Positions 16,130 to 25,410 of a stretch of DNA of 64,000 bases are shown here, one piece after another. The position numbers were made by a program, and so were the translations under genes. The stretch is from Clostridiaceae bacterium OM02-2AC (GTDB taxonomy: Bacteria > Bacillota_I > Bacilli_A > Erysipelotrichales > Erysipelotrichaceae). Every line of letters starts with the position of its first letter. Within the stretch, counting starts at the first letter, position 1. The stretch covers positions 186,436-250,435 of the forward strand of contig QULU01000001.1 in the NCBI GenBank assembly GCA_003481775.1, in the 5' to 3' direction. The notes under the pieces were generated by a model that had not been told where the DNA came from, searched no databases, and was given only the letters and a program-made list of their open reading frames with translations.

Positions 16130-17081
16130 AGCGTTTTCCTTTATCGAACGGTTCTCCCTCTGCAGCAGGTGCTGCCGAATTCTTTGAAACGAAGGCAAGA
16201 ACGATCAGCGTTGCGATATACGGTACCATCTTATAGATGTATGGCGGAATGTTGAGTCCTGCCAGAAACGGAATGCCGCTTGATGTTGCCGCTACGGTCT
16301 TCATGAAGCCGAAGAACAGCGCCGCAAAGAAGATGCGAAATGGCTTCCACTGCCCGAAAATCAGCACTGCCAGTGCCAGGAACCCATACCCTGCAACATC
16401 CGCGTTAAACACATTACTCGTCGGAACAACGAAGATCAGTCCACCGATACCGGCCAGAAAGCCGGAAATCAAAGTACCTGCATAGCGCATTTTGTACACA
16501 CTGATACCCGCAGAATCCGCAGCCTGAGGGAGCTCTCCGCAGGCACGCAGGCGCAGACCGAAACGGGTCTTATAAATAATCACCCATGTCAGCACCAGAA
16601 ACAACAGACCGATATAGGTTGTTATGTAGGTATTCTTGAACAGCAGGTCCCCGATGATTGGGATGGACCCCAGCACAGGAACGGATTCAATCCGGAACAC
16701 ATTCTCAAACTGAATCTGCTGTGTCTGCTGGAAGGTTCGTGCGATGAAGATACAGAATGCAGGCGCAAAGGTATTCAGTGCAGTACCGCTGATGACCTGA
16801 TCTGCCTTCATATGAATAGCCGCAAAGGCATGGAACAACGAGAAGACGATACCTGCCGCACCGGCAACCAGCACCGCACACAGAAGCAGCAGCTGAGGCG
16901 GCATGGCGTGATTGAAGATATGAATAAATCCGATACCGCACAATGCACCGATAATCATGATACCTTCCAGTGCGATATTGATGACACCGCTTCGCTCAGA
17001 AAACAGACCGCCCAGTGCTACGACCAGCAGCGGAATAGCGAAAAACCATGTCTGCTGTACCAGAAAGAATATTGTATCCAT
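16128..17081 (-). CDS. nupQ: Nucleoside ABC transporter permease (NupQ-like)
   Basis: A 317-residue integral membrane protein with about nine hydrophobic segments and the family signature GLFSERSGVINIALEGIM near the N-terminus (GVINIALEG is the diagnostic core). Together with the other permease it forms the channel of a BMP-type nucleoside importer. It begins three bases after the stop of the previous gene and is the last member of the operon. Substrate (guanosine and other purine nucleosides in Bacillus NupNOPQ) is by homology. Confidence 0.92.
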   Translation of the reverse strand: MDTIFFLVQQTWFFAIPLLVVALGGLFSERSGVINIALEGIMIIGALCGIGFIHIFNHAMPPQLLLLCAVLVAGAAGIVFSLFHAFAAIHMKADQVISGTALNTFAPAFCIFIARTFQQTQQIQFENVFRIESVPVLGSIPIIGDLLFKNTYITTYIGLLFLVLTWVIIYKTRFGLRLRACGELPQAADSAGISVYKMRYAGTLISGFLAGIGGLIFVVPTSNVFNADVAGYGFLALAVLIFGQWKPFRIFFAALFFGFMKTVAATSSGIPFLAGLNIPPYIYKMVPYIATLIVLAFVSKNSAAPAAEGEPFDKGKR

Positions 17082-17084
17082 AGC

Positions 17085-18182
17085 TTACTCACCTTCCTTT
17101 TTCGCTGTACCCAGCTCTTTTGTCTTCCTGCGCTTCGACAGCCACACCTTAATCATCAGGGACAGCGCGGAGCAGTAGATGATGCAGGAAATGATAATAT
17201 CGACGATCTGCGGTATGAACCCAAACTGCTGCATGGCATTTCCACCGACATTCAGATAAGCGATAAACAATCCCGCAAACAGAACACCGATCGGATTGGA
17301 AAGACCAAGCAAGGCAACCGGAATACCGTTGAAGCCCTCGGCAGGAAGAACATCCACGACCTCGATGAATTTACCGGAGCCACTCAGATACAGCAGGCCG
17401 CCGCCGACACCGGCAAGCGCACCGGCAATCACCATGGAAAGAATGATATTGCGTTTTTCATTGATGCCGGCATATTTACTTGCATCCTTATTGAAGCCGC
17501 AGGCCTTCATTTCATAGCCGAAGCTTGTCTTATTCAATACAATATAAATCAGGATGACAAACAGGATGGCAATGACAAAGCCGCCGTTTGCCGGGGAACC
17601 GGTAAAGATTTTATCGAATCCCATCTTCGGTATGACCGCTGTGGAAGCGACTGGCAGAGATTGATTGCGCAGTGCGTCGAACAGCACCAGACTGACGGAA
17701 TAATTCACCAGATACATTCCAATATAATTCATCATAATAGAGGAAATAACCTCATTCACATTCAGATAAGCCTTCATGACACCCGGAATTACCGCCCACA
17801 GGCCGCCCGCCACAAAGGCGCCGAGAATCGCTACAAGCCAGTGAATACTGCCTGGCAGAAAGGTCCATTTTACACCGATGTAGACAGCCGCAAAGGCACC
17901 TACGATAAACTGTCCCGGTGTTCCGATATTAAACAATCCTGTTTTAAATGCAAATCCAACCGATAGACCGGTCATGATGATCGGCACCGCATAATACAGC
18001 ACACGTCCGATTCCCAGTACACCGTCCTCCACCGGACCAGCCAGCAGGGTACGAAGGCCATCCAGCGCTTCACTGGAATTGGAAATAAAGATAACAACAG
18101 CTCCAATCAGTAATCCAATCAGGATCGCGATAGCGGAAGAGCCGAAGTTTTTGAATGCATCACTCTGTAATAGCTTTTTCAT
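17085..18182 (-). CDS. nupP: Nucleoside ABC transporter permease (NupP-like)
   Basis: A 365-residue permease with an N-terminal cytoplasmic segment and about nine to ten transmembrane helices; the BPD-type signature GLFNIGTPGQFIVGAFAAV is visible near residue 85. The ATG at 18182 follows GAGAGGGG, whereas the frame upstream lies within the ATPase gene, which it overlaps by 23 bases. It pairs with the NupQ-like subunit. Confidence 0.92.
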   Translation of the reverse strand: MKKLLQSDAFKNFGSSAIAILIGLLIGAVVIFISNSSEALDGLRTLLAGPVEDGVLGIGRVLYYAVPIIMTGLSVGFAFKTGLFNIGTPGQFIVGAFAAVYIGVKWTFLPGSIHWLVAILGAFVAGGLWAVIPGVMKAYLNVNEVISSIMMNYIGMYLVNYSVSLVLFDALRNQSLPVASTAVIPKMGFDKIFTGSPANGGFVIAILFVILIYIVLNKTSFGYEMKACGFNKDASKYAGINEKRNIILSMVIAGALAGVGGGLLYLSGSGKFIEVVDVLPAEGFNGIPVALLGLSNPIGVLFAGLFIAYLNVGGNAMQQFGFIPQIVDIIISCIIYCSALSLMIKVWLSKRRKTKELGTAKKEGE

Positions 18183-19701
18183 ATTCTGCCCCTCTCTTTG
18201 ATCCTGCCATATATAATCCAAGCTCCTGAATCGTTGTCGTTTCCGGATTCAGCTCTGCAACGATTTCACCCTCATACATAACAAGGATGCGATCCGCAAG
18301 ATTCATGACTTCATCCAGCTCCAGGGATATCAGCAGGATTGCGCGTCCCTCGTCCCGTTCCTTAACCAGCTGGGAATGTATGTATTCAATCGCACCGACA
18401 TCCAAACCACGGGTCGGCTGAACAGCCAGCAGCAGCTTTGGATCGTTCTCGATTTCTCTGGCAATAATCGCCTTCTGCTGGTTACCACCGCTCATACTTC
18501 TGGCAGATGTTTTACTGCCCTGTCCGCTGCGGACATCGTATTTTTCAATCAGCTGATCCGAATATCTTGTGATATCCGCAAATTTCAAAAAGCCGTGATT
18601 GCTGAATTTTTTTGTGAAATACGACTTCAGCACCATATTGAAGGAAAGTGGATAATCCAGAACCAGACCATAGCGGTGCCGGTCCTCCGGAATATGTCCA
18701 AGTCCCGCCAGATTCCGTTTGCGGATACTTGTCTTTGTAATATCCATATCCCCAAGACGAATGCTGCCCTCCTTAGCGTCCATCAGTCCACTCAAGGCAT
18801 ATACAAGCTCTGACTGTCCATTGCCATCAATTCCGGCAACACAGACGATTTCTCCCTCGTGTACCTGAAAGCTAACGTTTTTTACAACGTCCTGATGTCC
18901 CTTCTTGGCAACACTCAGATTACGGACATCCAGCATGACATTCTTTGGCTGTGCAGGCTTCTTCTCCACGTTGAAATTAACCTTACGGCCAACCATCATC
19001 TCGGACATTTCTTCCTTGCTCGTATCCTTTACGTCAATGGTTCCGATGTATTTCCCCTTGCGCAGGACGCTGCAGCGATCCGCAACCGCCTTGATTTCAT
19101 TCAGCTTATGTGTGATAAACAGAATCGATTTGCCTTCCTTTGTCAAATCCTTCATGATGCCCATCAGCTCATCGATTTCCTGCGGTGTCAGCACCGCCGT
19201 AGGCTCATCAAAAATCAGAATTTCGTTGTCACGGTACAGCATTTTCAATATTTCCACACGCTGCTGCATACCGACGGTAATCTCACTGGTGATGGCATCC
19301 ACATCGACATTCAAATGATACTTCTCACTCAAATCGACAACCTTTTTTCTCGCTTCGACCATCGTCAGCAAGCCGTTTTTTACATCCTCTGCACCCAGAA
19401 TGATGTTTTCCAGCACTGTGAAATTATGAACCAGCTTAAAATGCTGATGCACCATTCCGATGCCAAGGCGGTTGGCGTCATTGGGATTGTTGATACTGAC
19501 AACCTCCCCATTCATTTTGATACATCCCTTTTCCGGCTGATACATACCGAACAGAACGCTCATGAGGGTGGATTTGCCGGCACCGTTTTCTCCCAGCAAA
19601 GCATGGATTTCTCCTTTTTTCAGCTGCAGTGTAATATCATCATTGGCAATAATGCCCGGGAACTCTTTTGTGATATTACACATTTCAATGATGTATTCCA
19701 T
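18160..19701 (-). CDS. nupO: Nucleoside ABC transporter ATP-binding protein (NupO-like)
   Basis: A 513-residue protein with two fused ABC ATPase domains. The first has an intact Walker A (GENGAGKST) and LLFDEPTA-type Walker B (ILIFDEPTAVLTP); the second has the altered Walker A GIDGNGQSE and the signature SGGNQQK that are normal for this sugar/nucleoside subfamily. The ATG at 19701 follows TTGGAGTG. It lies behind the binding-protein gene, separated by a terminator-like hairpin that should lower its expression relative to the binding protein. Confidence 0.94.
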   Translation of the reverse strand: MEYIIEMCNITKEFPGIIANDDITLQLKKGEIHALLGENGAGKSTLMSVLFGMYQPEKGCIKMNGEVVSINNPNDANRLGIGMVHQHFKLVHNFTVLENIILGAEDVKNGLLTMVEARKKVVDLSEKYHLNVDVDAITSEITVGMQQRVEILKMLYRDNEILIFDEPTAVLTPQEIDELMGIMKDLTKEGKSILFITHKLNEIKAVADRCSVLRKGKYIGTIDVKDTSKEEMSEMMVGRKVNFNVEKKPAQPKNVMLDVRNLSVAKKGHQDVVKNVSFQVHEGEIVCVAGIDGNGQSELVYALSGLMDAKEGSIRLGDMDITKTSIRKRNLAGLGHIPEDRHRYGLVLDYPLSFNMVLKSYFTKKFSNHGFLKFADITRYSDQLIEKYDVRSGQGSKTSARSMSGGNQQKAIIAREIENDPKLLLAVQPTRGLDVGAIEYIHSQLVKERDEGRAILLISLELDEVMNLADRILVMYEGEIVAELNPETTTIQELGLYMAGSKRGAEYEKAITE

Positions 19702-19863
19702 GGTTTCACTCCAATCATATGCCTGTTGAGCATTGTGAAAATAGTATCTGTACTGATACCGCATCTATGCGTACGATTATTTCACTATACCCTTTACAAG
19801 CTTTTGTCCTATTTTATTATACCTTTTTTTCTACCTGTTCGCAAACAGGAAGATGAAAAAAAT

Positions 19864-19892
19864 GAGAAAAGCTGCCTACGATTGTAGACAGC
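19864..19892 (-). terminator. Hairpin between nupN and nupO
   Basis: GCTGTCTAC-AATC-GTAGGCAGC (one G-U) followed by TTTTCTC on the minus strand, 20 bases after the nupN stop. Its position suggests partial termination that keeps the binding protein in excess over the membrane components. A second small hairpin (19836-19851) lies between it and nupO. Confidence 0.65.
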
Positions 19893-19912
19893 CTTGTCCT
19901 GCGTATGATTAT

Positions 19913-21016
19913 TTATTTAATATAATCCAGTTTTACATTAGAAGCCTTGATCTTTGTAGGATCCTTGAAGTCTTCATTTGTCTTGATGGTGATTTTGCCT
20001 TCTTTGATTTTAGCATACAGTGCATCATATTCCTTCTGTGTGAATTTTTCAAATTTGCTGGTCTTCATTGGCAGACCTACAGAGTCGTCTTTTGCACCAA
20101 GAACAATATTTTCTCCACCTGGGAAGGTTTCATCATCGATTGCCTTCAGTTCCTTCGTTACAGAAACAGCCAGCTGCTTGTAAGCAGAAGTGATAACTGT
20201 GCTGCTTTCGTTGGACTGGTCAACATCGACACCGATTACAAGACCCTTGTTTGCTTCCGCAGCAGCCATAACGGAGTTTCCGATTCCACCACCGCAGGAG
20301 AAGATTACTTGTGTACCATTCTTATACCAGGAAGCTGCCTCGGACTGAATTTCAGCACTTGGGTTAAAGGTTCCGGTATATTTGTATTTCATTTCGATTT
20401 CAACGCCCATTTCCTTAGCAGCGTCCTGTGCTCCCTGTACAAAGCCGTAACCGAAGTTTACAACTGCAGGAACAGCGATTCCACCCATGAAGCCAAGCTT
20501 TGTCTTGCCTTCCTTAACGATAGCGTAACCAGCCATATAGCCAGCTTCGTTTTCAGAATACTTGATACCTACGGTATTCTTTGCAGTTTTGAATTTTGCG
20601 TTTTCCTGAGCGCCGTCATTTGGATAGCCGTCAATCAGAATGAATTTGACATCCGGATATGTATCCTGTTTTTCATAGATCGATGGTTCAAACAGGTAGC
20701 CTGGCGTTACGATAACTTTAGCTCCGTAATCGTTAACCGCCTGATCGATTGCTTCCTTGTAGGCATTGTCTGATTTTTCTGCCGGTTTGATGTATTCTAC
20801 TTTTTTACCGGTTTCTTCACCATAGGCTTTGACACCTTCCCAGGTACCCTGATTGAATGATTTGTCATCAATGGTACCAACATCGGTAATCATGACAACA
20901 TCAGCCTTGGATTTAGATGCTTTCCCGTCATCCTTCTTCCCTTCATCCTTGCTTCCGCAGGCAGTCAGAGATGCTGCCATCAGCAACGATGCGGCAACGC
21001 ATAAAAACTTTTTCAT
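19913..21016 (-). CDS. nupN: BMP-family nucleoside-binding lipoprotein (NupN-like)
   Basis: A 367-residue extracytoplasmic binding protein. A lipoprotein signal peptide with lipobox LTAC places the lipidated cysteine at residue 20, followed by a charged Lys/Asp linker. The BMP/PnrA-like fold is indicated by ITDVGTIDDKSFNQGTWEG near residue 44 and GGIAVPAVVNFGYGF further on. It captures nucleosides for the NupOPQ transporter. AAGGAGG precedes the ATG and a good sigmaA promoter lies 47-75 bases upstream. I see no purine riboswitch. Confidence 0.94.
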   Translation of the reverse strand: MKKFLCVAASLLMAASLTACGSKDEGKKDDGKASKSKADVVMITDVGTIDDKSFNQGTWEGVKAYGEETGKKVEYIKPAEKSDNAYKEAIDQAVNDYGAKVIVTPGYLFEPSIYEKQDTYPDVKFILIDGYPNDGAQENAKFKTAKNTVGIKYSENEAGYMAGYAIVKEGKTKLGFMGGIAVPAVVNFGYGFVQGAQDAAKEMGVEIEMKYKYTGTFNPSAEIQSEAASWYKNGTQVIFSCGGGIGNSVMAAAEANKGLVIGVDVDQSNESSTVITSAYKQLAVSVTKELKAIDDETFPGGENIVLGAKDDSVGLPMKTSKFEKFTQKEYDALYAKIKEGKITIKTNEDFKDPTKIKASNVKLDYIK

Positions 21017-21062
21017 TTTTGCATTTCCTCCTTATTGTATGAAGCTTCTTCATTACATATTT

Positions 21063-21091
21063 ATTTTAGCGTTTTTCTATGCGTTTGTAAA
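21063..21091 (-). promoter_or_regulatory. Promoter of the nup operon
   Basis: TTTACA (21086-21091), 17-base spacer, TAAAAT (21063-21068) on the minus strand, 47 bases upstream of the nupN ATG. Confidence 0.75.
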
Positions 21092-21122
21092 TGGAATAAT
21101 CGCATTTTTGCTGGATTTTGGC

Positions 21123-21152
21123 AAAAATAAAAACGGTTACATTATGCAACCG
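21123..21152 (-). terminator. Terminator of ftsK/spoIIIE
   Basis: CGGTTGCA-TAA-TGTAACCG (one G-U) followed by TTTTTATTTTT on the minus strand, just upstream of the nup promoter. Gene order here places ftsK downstream of this element on the opposite side only if read on the plus strand; on the minus strand it terminates transcription arriving from ftsK at 21156. Confidence 0.75.
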
Positions 21153-21155
21153 CTC

Positions 21156-23516
21156 TTATTCTTCCTCTGCTAGCTCACTCTTCGCATACACTTCGCGCGG
21201 CTTACTGCCTCTTGCAGGACCGATGATGCCATTATCCTCCAGCGTATCGATCAAGCGGGCAGCACGGGCATAGCCGATACTGAATTTACGCTGAATCAGG
21301 GATGTACTTGCCTTGCGTGTCGTGATAATAAATTCCTTTACCTCATCATATAATGGGTCACCGGTCTCACTGCTCGTCGGCCCTACACCGCCATCCAGCA
21401 GCTCCAGCCGTACAAAGGCGTCGTCGAATTTCGGTTTTCCCTGACGGGATACAAATTCACAGATATCCGCAACCTCATCATCGCTGACAAACACACCCTG
21501 CACACGGGTTGCCACAGTTTCACCGACCGGAACATACAGCATATCGCCATATCCCAAAAGCTTTTCCGCCCCCATCTGATCCAGTATGGTACGGGAATCC
21601 ACAGCACTGCTGACCGCAAATGCGATACGGGATGGAATATTCGCCTTGATGATCCCGGTGATAACATCCACACTCGGGCGCTGCGTCGCAACGATGAGAT
21701 GAATGCCCGCAGCACGAGCCAGCTGGGTGATACGCTGAATGCTTGCTTCTACCTCTTTGGCAGCTACCAGCATCAGATCCGCCAGCTCGTCGATGATGAC
21801 TACAATCCATGGAAGCGGACGCAGCCCCTCTTCCGGATGTGCTTCTATGTAGGCATTATAGCCGGCGATATTGCGTACTCCGGCCATCGAGAACAGCTCA
21901 TAGCGGTTGTCCATCATTGTGACAATGACCTTCAATGCGCGGTTTGCCTCATCCCCATCCGTGATCACCGGTCCCAGCAGATGCGGTATCTCCTTATACG
22001 GTGTGAACTCCACCTTCTTCGGATCGACCAGCAACAGCTTGACCTCATCCGGTCTGGCGCGCATCAAAATGGAGGTGATAATGGAATTGACACAGACCGA
22101 CTTTCCACTACCTGTCGCACCGGCAATCAATAAATGCGGCATGCGGTTCAATTCGCCATAGACACAGTTTCCCATCAAATCCTTACCAAGGGCAAACAGC
22201 ATCTTACTCTGTGCAAGCTTATCCGGAATATTTTTCATCAGTTCTTTCATGCTGACGCTTGTTTTTTCTACATTCGGAATTTCGATACCGACTGCCGATT
22301 TTCCGGGAATCGGTGCCTCGATGCGAATATCCTTGGCAGCAAGTGCCATTTTGATATCATATTGAAGATTGCTGATTTTATTGACCCGGACACCGAGATC
22401 CGGCTTGACTTCAAATTTTGTAACAGCAGGCCCGATATGGGTAGCGACAAGAGTAGCCTTGACGCCAAACTGATCCAGAATTTCAATCAGCTGCCGTCCG
22501 GCATCGTTTGCCGCACTCACATTCGCTGTAGAACGGCTTTTTTTGCCGGCATCCTTCAACAGCGTTAAACGTGGCAGCTTATACTTGCTCCAATCCTCCT
22601 GAAAGCTGGAAACAAAGGTGTCCTCACCACCGATGGTATCCTCAATGATCCGCTTGTTTTCCACTTCCTTAAACGCCTGCTGATCGAGCACATCCGATTC
22701 CTCTTCCAGTGCATGCTTTTTATCCGCCAGAAATGCAGTGCTTCTTCCATCACTTTGCATATCAAAATCATCATCCACATCCAGAAACGACACCTGTCCG
22801 GGGCGCACACGCTCATCGATATTGATCTTGCCGAACATGCTTTTGGCTTCCTCCGGCTCCGCCTCCTGCTCTTTCTTCACCTTTTTCTCCTGCTGCTTGC
22901 GTTCCCTTCGGGCATTCCCCTTTGCCGCATGGTTCTTACGCATGGATACAAACGGCGCTGCCAGAGAAGCTGCACCTGTCTTCAGCTTTGCAACCCCAGA
23001 CCCGCTCAGCAGCAGAATCAATGCCAGTATCAGCAGGGCGATGACAATGATCCATGTTCCCTTGTAATCAAAAAGAAACGTACATAAAGAAACCAGGAAG
23101 GCACCAATCAGGCCTCCCTTGGCTGCAATTTCCCCTCGAAAGATCAGCATGGAATCCTGCAGATAACGTGACAGGATATCCATCCCCTTCAGCGTTTCGT
23201 TCTGCGGAATGCTGGCGGCAATAATCCAGGCACACAACAGCACACCGATGCCGATCAGGTATTTCATCGGGACATCCCGTACGGATTTCTTCAGCATCAT
23301 CATGACACAGAGCACGATGATCACACCATAGATTACCCCATACAGATTTCCAAACACATATTTGATAATGCTCGTCGTCAGTTCTCCGATAAAGCCAATC
23401 TGCAAACCTCCGATAATCGACAAGGTAATCAGGACAAGAGAATAAATGTAGACAAGGACTTCATTTTCTACCATCTGCTTCTGTTTCTGCGATTTTCTTG
23501 TTTTCGATTTCGCCAT
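21156..23516 (-). CDS. DNA translocase FtsK/SpoIIIE
   Basis: A 786-residue septal DNA pump. Four N-terminal transmembrane helices (about residues 20-175) are followed by a charged linker (about 190-310) and the motor: Walker A GATGSGKSVCVNS near residue 470 and Walker B WIVVIIDELADLM near 580. The C-terminal winged-helix gamma domain that reads chromosome polarity sequences is present (RKFSIGYARAARLID). Length equals that of Bacillus SpoIIIE. The protein clears the division septum and, in sporulation, pumps the chromosome into the forespore; sequence alone does not separate SpoIIIE from SftA, but the transmembrane N-terminus favours SpoIIIE. Confidence 0.95.
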   Translation of the reverse strand: MAKSKTRKSQKQKQMVENEVLVYIYSLVLITLSIIGGLQIGFIGELTTSIIKYVFGNLYGVIYGVIIVLCVMMMLKKSVRDVPMKYLIGIGVLLCAWIIAASIPQNETLKGMDILSRYLQDSMLIFRGEIAAKGGLIGAFLVSLCTFLFDYKGTWIIVIALLILALILLLSGSGVAKLKTGAASLAAPFVSMRKNHAAKGNARRERKQQEKKVKKEQEAEPEEAKSMFGKINIDERVRPGQVSFLDVDDDFDMQSDGRSTAFLADKKHALEEESDVLDQQAFKEVENKRIIEDTIGGEDTFVSSFQEDWSKYKLPRLTLLKDAGKKSRSTANVSAANDAGRQLIEILDQFGVKATLVATHIGPAVTKFEVKPDLGVRVNKISNLQYDIKMALAAKDIRIEAPIPGKSAVGIEIPNVEKTSVSMKELMKNIPDKLAQSKMLFALGKDLMGNCVYGELNRMPHLLIAGATGSGKSVCVNSIITSILMRARPDEVKLLLVDPKKVEFTPYKEIPHLLGPVITDGDEANRALKVIVTMMDNRYELFSMAGVRNIAGYNAYIEAHPEEGLRPLPWIVVIIDELADLMLVAAKEVEASIQRITQLARAAGIHLIVATQRPSVDVITGIIKANIPSRIAFAVSSAVDSRTILDQMGAEKLLGYGDMLYVPVGETVATRVQGVFVSDDEVADICEFVSRQGKPKFDDAFVRLELLDGGVGPTSSETGDPLYDEVKEFIITTRKASTSLIQRKFSIGYARAARLIDTLEDNGIIGPARGSKPREVYAKSELAEEE

Positions 23517-23546
23517 AAGCGCCTCCTATCCCCTTCTTTTATCGTC

Positions 23547-25205
23547 CTAAATATTGATTTCCAGAATAACTGGAAGCACCATCGGTCGTTTACCGGTTTC
23601 CTTTGAAAGATACTTGCTTATTTTCTCACGGGCCTCTCCACGCACAGTCAGATTGTCATAGCGTTTTTCCTTGACTGCTGTTTCAATGCATTTCTCCATG
23701 ATATTGCCGACCTCCTTGATGATGTAATCCGCATCCTTCAGGTAGATCAGACCACGTGTCTGCACGTCCGGTCCGTTGATAACTTCCTTTGTCTTATGAC
23801 TGACACCGACACCGATAATCATGACACCATCCGTGGACAGCACCTCACGATCCTTCAACACGACTCCGGTGACATCCCAGTTCTCTTTTCCGTCAATCAG
23901 CGTATCCTCCAGCTCGAGATGCTCTGCGACACTCTTTAAAATTTTCTCTTCAAATTTGGCAACCTGTCCGTTTTCCAGAATCAGGATACGGTCCGGAGAA
24001 TAGCCCATCTTGCTTGCCAGATTGGCATTCACAAACAGGTGACGGTATTCTCCCTTGACCGGAATATAATATTTCGGCTGGAACAGATACAGCATCATCT
24101 TCAAATCCTCACTGCTTGGATGCATGGACAGCACCGTCTTGGAATCCAGCGTAAAAATTCTGCCGCCTTCTTTGTATATTTCATTTTCCATGCTGTTCGC
24201 ATCCAGCTCCGTACCACTGACAATCGGTGATGCGACAATGATCGTATCCGTTTTGCGGAAGCTCACAAACTTATCCTCATGGTTGGCGATATTGGACATC
24301 GTACGGAACAGATTTTTTCCGTTACCAGTAATCAGAACAACAACATCCTCCATATCATCACGGAATTCCTTTTCCTTTACTTCCATTTCTCTAGGTACCT
24401 GATAATACTTCACCAGCTCCAGCTGATGGAGGAGCTCGCGCATCCCCTTATCATGGAAGAAAATCCTGCGGTTATACTTCTTTGCCAGCTCGATAATTTC
24501 GATAATGCGAAACAGGCTTTGCGAATATGACGAGATGAGGATACGGCTGTGACTCGCTTCAAAGATCGGCTCAATCAGATTGGTGATGCGATGCTTTGGT
24601 GCCGTATGCCCGATGCGGTCTGCGGATTGTGATTCCGAAAGCAGACAAAGCACACCGCGCTTTCCGATATCGCTCAGCTCATTCAGATCACACAGATATT
24701 CCTGCTGCAGCATATCGTAGTCTATGATGAACTCACCGGTATAAACGATATAGCCCTGATCCGTTGCGATAGCCAGTCCGAAATTATCCGGAAAGGCATG
24801 CGTCATTGGGAAGGTGCGAACCTTCACTCCGCCAATCGTCTGCTTGCTTGCACGTTTCATACGGTGAATCTTAACATTCTTAATGCCTTCCTTTTTCAGC
24901 ATATCATGAATGATGTTTGCCGTCAGATTTCCAGTATACACCGGAACATTGATCTGCTTCAGCAGATATGGCAGGGCCGCTACGACATCATCATGCGCAT
25001 GCGTGATAAAAATCCCTTTGACTCGGTCCTTGTTTTGAATCAGATAAGAGAAATCCGGTATGATGAATTCCACTCCCAGCTGATCCGATTCCGGATACTT
25101 CAATCCGGCTTCAATAATAAATATGGCTTCATTGACTTCGACAACGTACATGTTCTTTCCGTTTTCGTCAAGTCCGCCAAGCGCAAAAATGCGTACTTGA
25201 TCCAT
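23547..25205 (-). CDS. RNase J family protein, J2-like with altered metal site
   Basis: A 552-residue beta-CASP metallo-beta-lactamase protein of RNase J length and layout. The metal-binding signature, THGHEDHIGG in active RNase J1, reads THAHDDVVAA here (near residue 73), the TGDF aspartate is replaced in YTGEF (near 175), and the usual PVHGEYR histidine is lysine in PVKGEYR (near 385). These are positions that are also changed in Bacillus RNase J2, which is nearly inactive alone and works as partner of J1. I infer a J2-type subunit; the J1 gene is not in the window. Confidence 0.88.
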   Translation of the reverse strand: MDQVRIFALGGLDENGKNMYVVEVNEAIFIIEAGLKYPESDQLGVEFIIPDFSYLIQNKDRVKGIFITHAHDDVVAALPYLLKQINVPVYTGNLTANIIHDMLKKEGIKNVKIHRMKRASKQTIGGVKVRTFPMTHAFPDNFGLAIATDQGYIVYTGEFIIDYDMLQQEYLCDLNELSDIGKRGVLCLLSESQSADRIGHTAPKHRITNLIEPIFEASHSRILISSYSQSLFRIIEIIELAKKYNRRIFFHDKGMRELLHQLELVKYYQVPREMEVKEKEFRDDMEDVVVLITGNGKNLFRTMSNIANHEDKFVSFRKTDTIIVASPIVSGTELDANSMENEIYKEGGRIFTLDSKTVLSMHPSSEDLKMMLYLFQPKYYIPVKGEYRHLFVNANLASKMGYSPDRILILENGQVAKFEEKILKSVAEHLELEDTLIDGKENWDVTGVVLKDREVLSTDGVMIIGVGVSHKTKEVINGPDVQTRGLIYLKDADYIIKEVGNIMEKCIETAVKEKRYDNLTVRGEAREKISKYLSKETGKRPMVLPVILEINI

Positions 25206-25293
25206 AATCTAAATACCTCCGTTTTTTATTGTTATTATGATGATCGTATTTCTATGCAATAAGGAATATTGAACCCCATGATAAACTATTCCT

Positions 25294-25302
25294 ATTATAC
25301 CA
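25294..25302 (-). promoter_or_regulatory. Extended -10 promoter of the RNase J2-like gene
   Basis: TGGTATAAT on the minus strand, an extended -10 element without a convincing -35, about 90 bases upstream of the start codon. The leader contains a GGAATA/TATTCC helix. Confidence 0.55.
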
Positions 25303-25383
25303 TTAGTTCCATGAAAAAAAACAAAAATATGCCCTTCTCATAAGAAAATTACGCCCATACGACCTATTTTATCATATTTTGAC

Positions 25384-25410
25384 AAGAAAAAAAGTGATTT
25401 CTCACTTTTA
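25384..25410 (-). terminator. Terminator of miaB
   Basis: AAAAGTGA-GAAA-TCACTTTT followed by T residues on the minus strand; the stem overlaps the miaB stop codon. Confidence 0.85.

Noticed and set aside
16812..17966. 384-codon plus-strand frame opposite the nup permeases
   Set aside because: Antisense shadow caused by codon bias of membrane proteins; no homology pattern.
18859..20773. Two long overlapping plus-strand frames opposite nupO and nupN
   Set aside because: Both are antisense to clear genes and lack translation signals.
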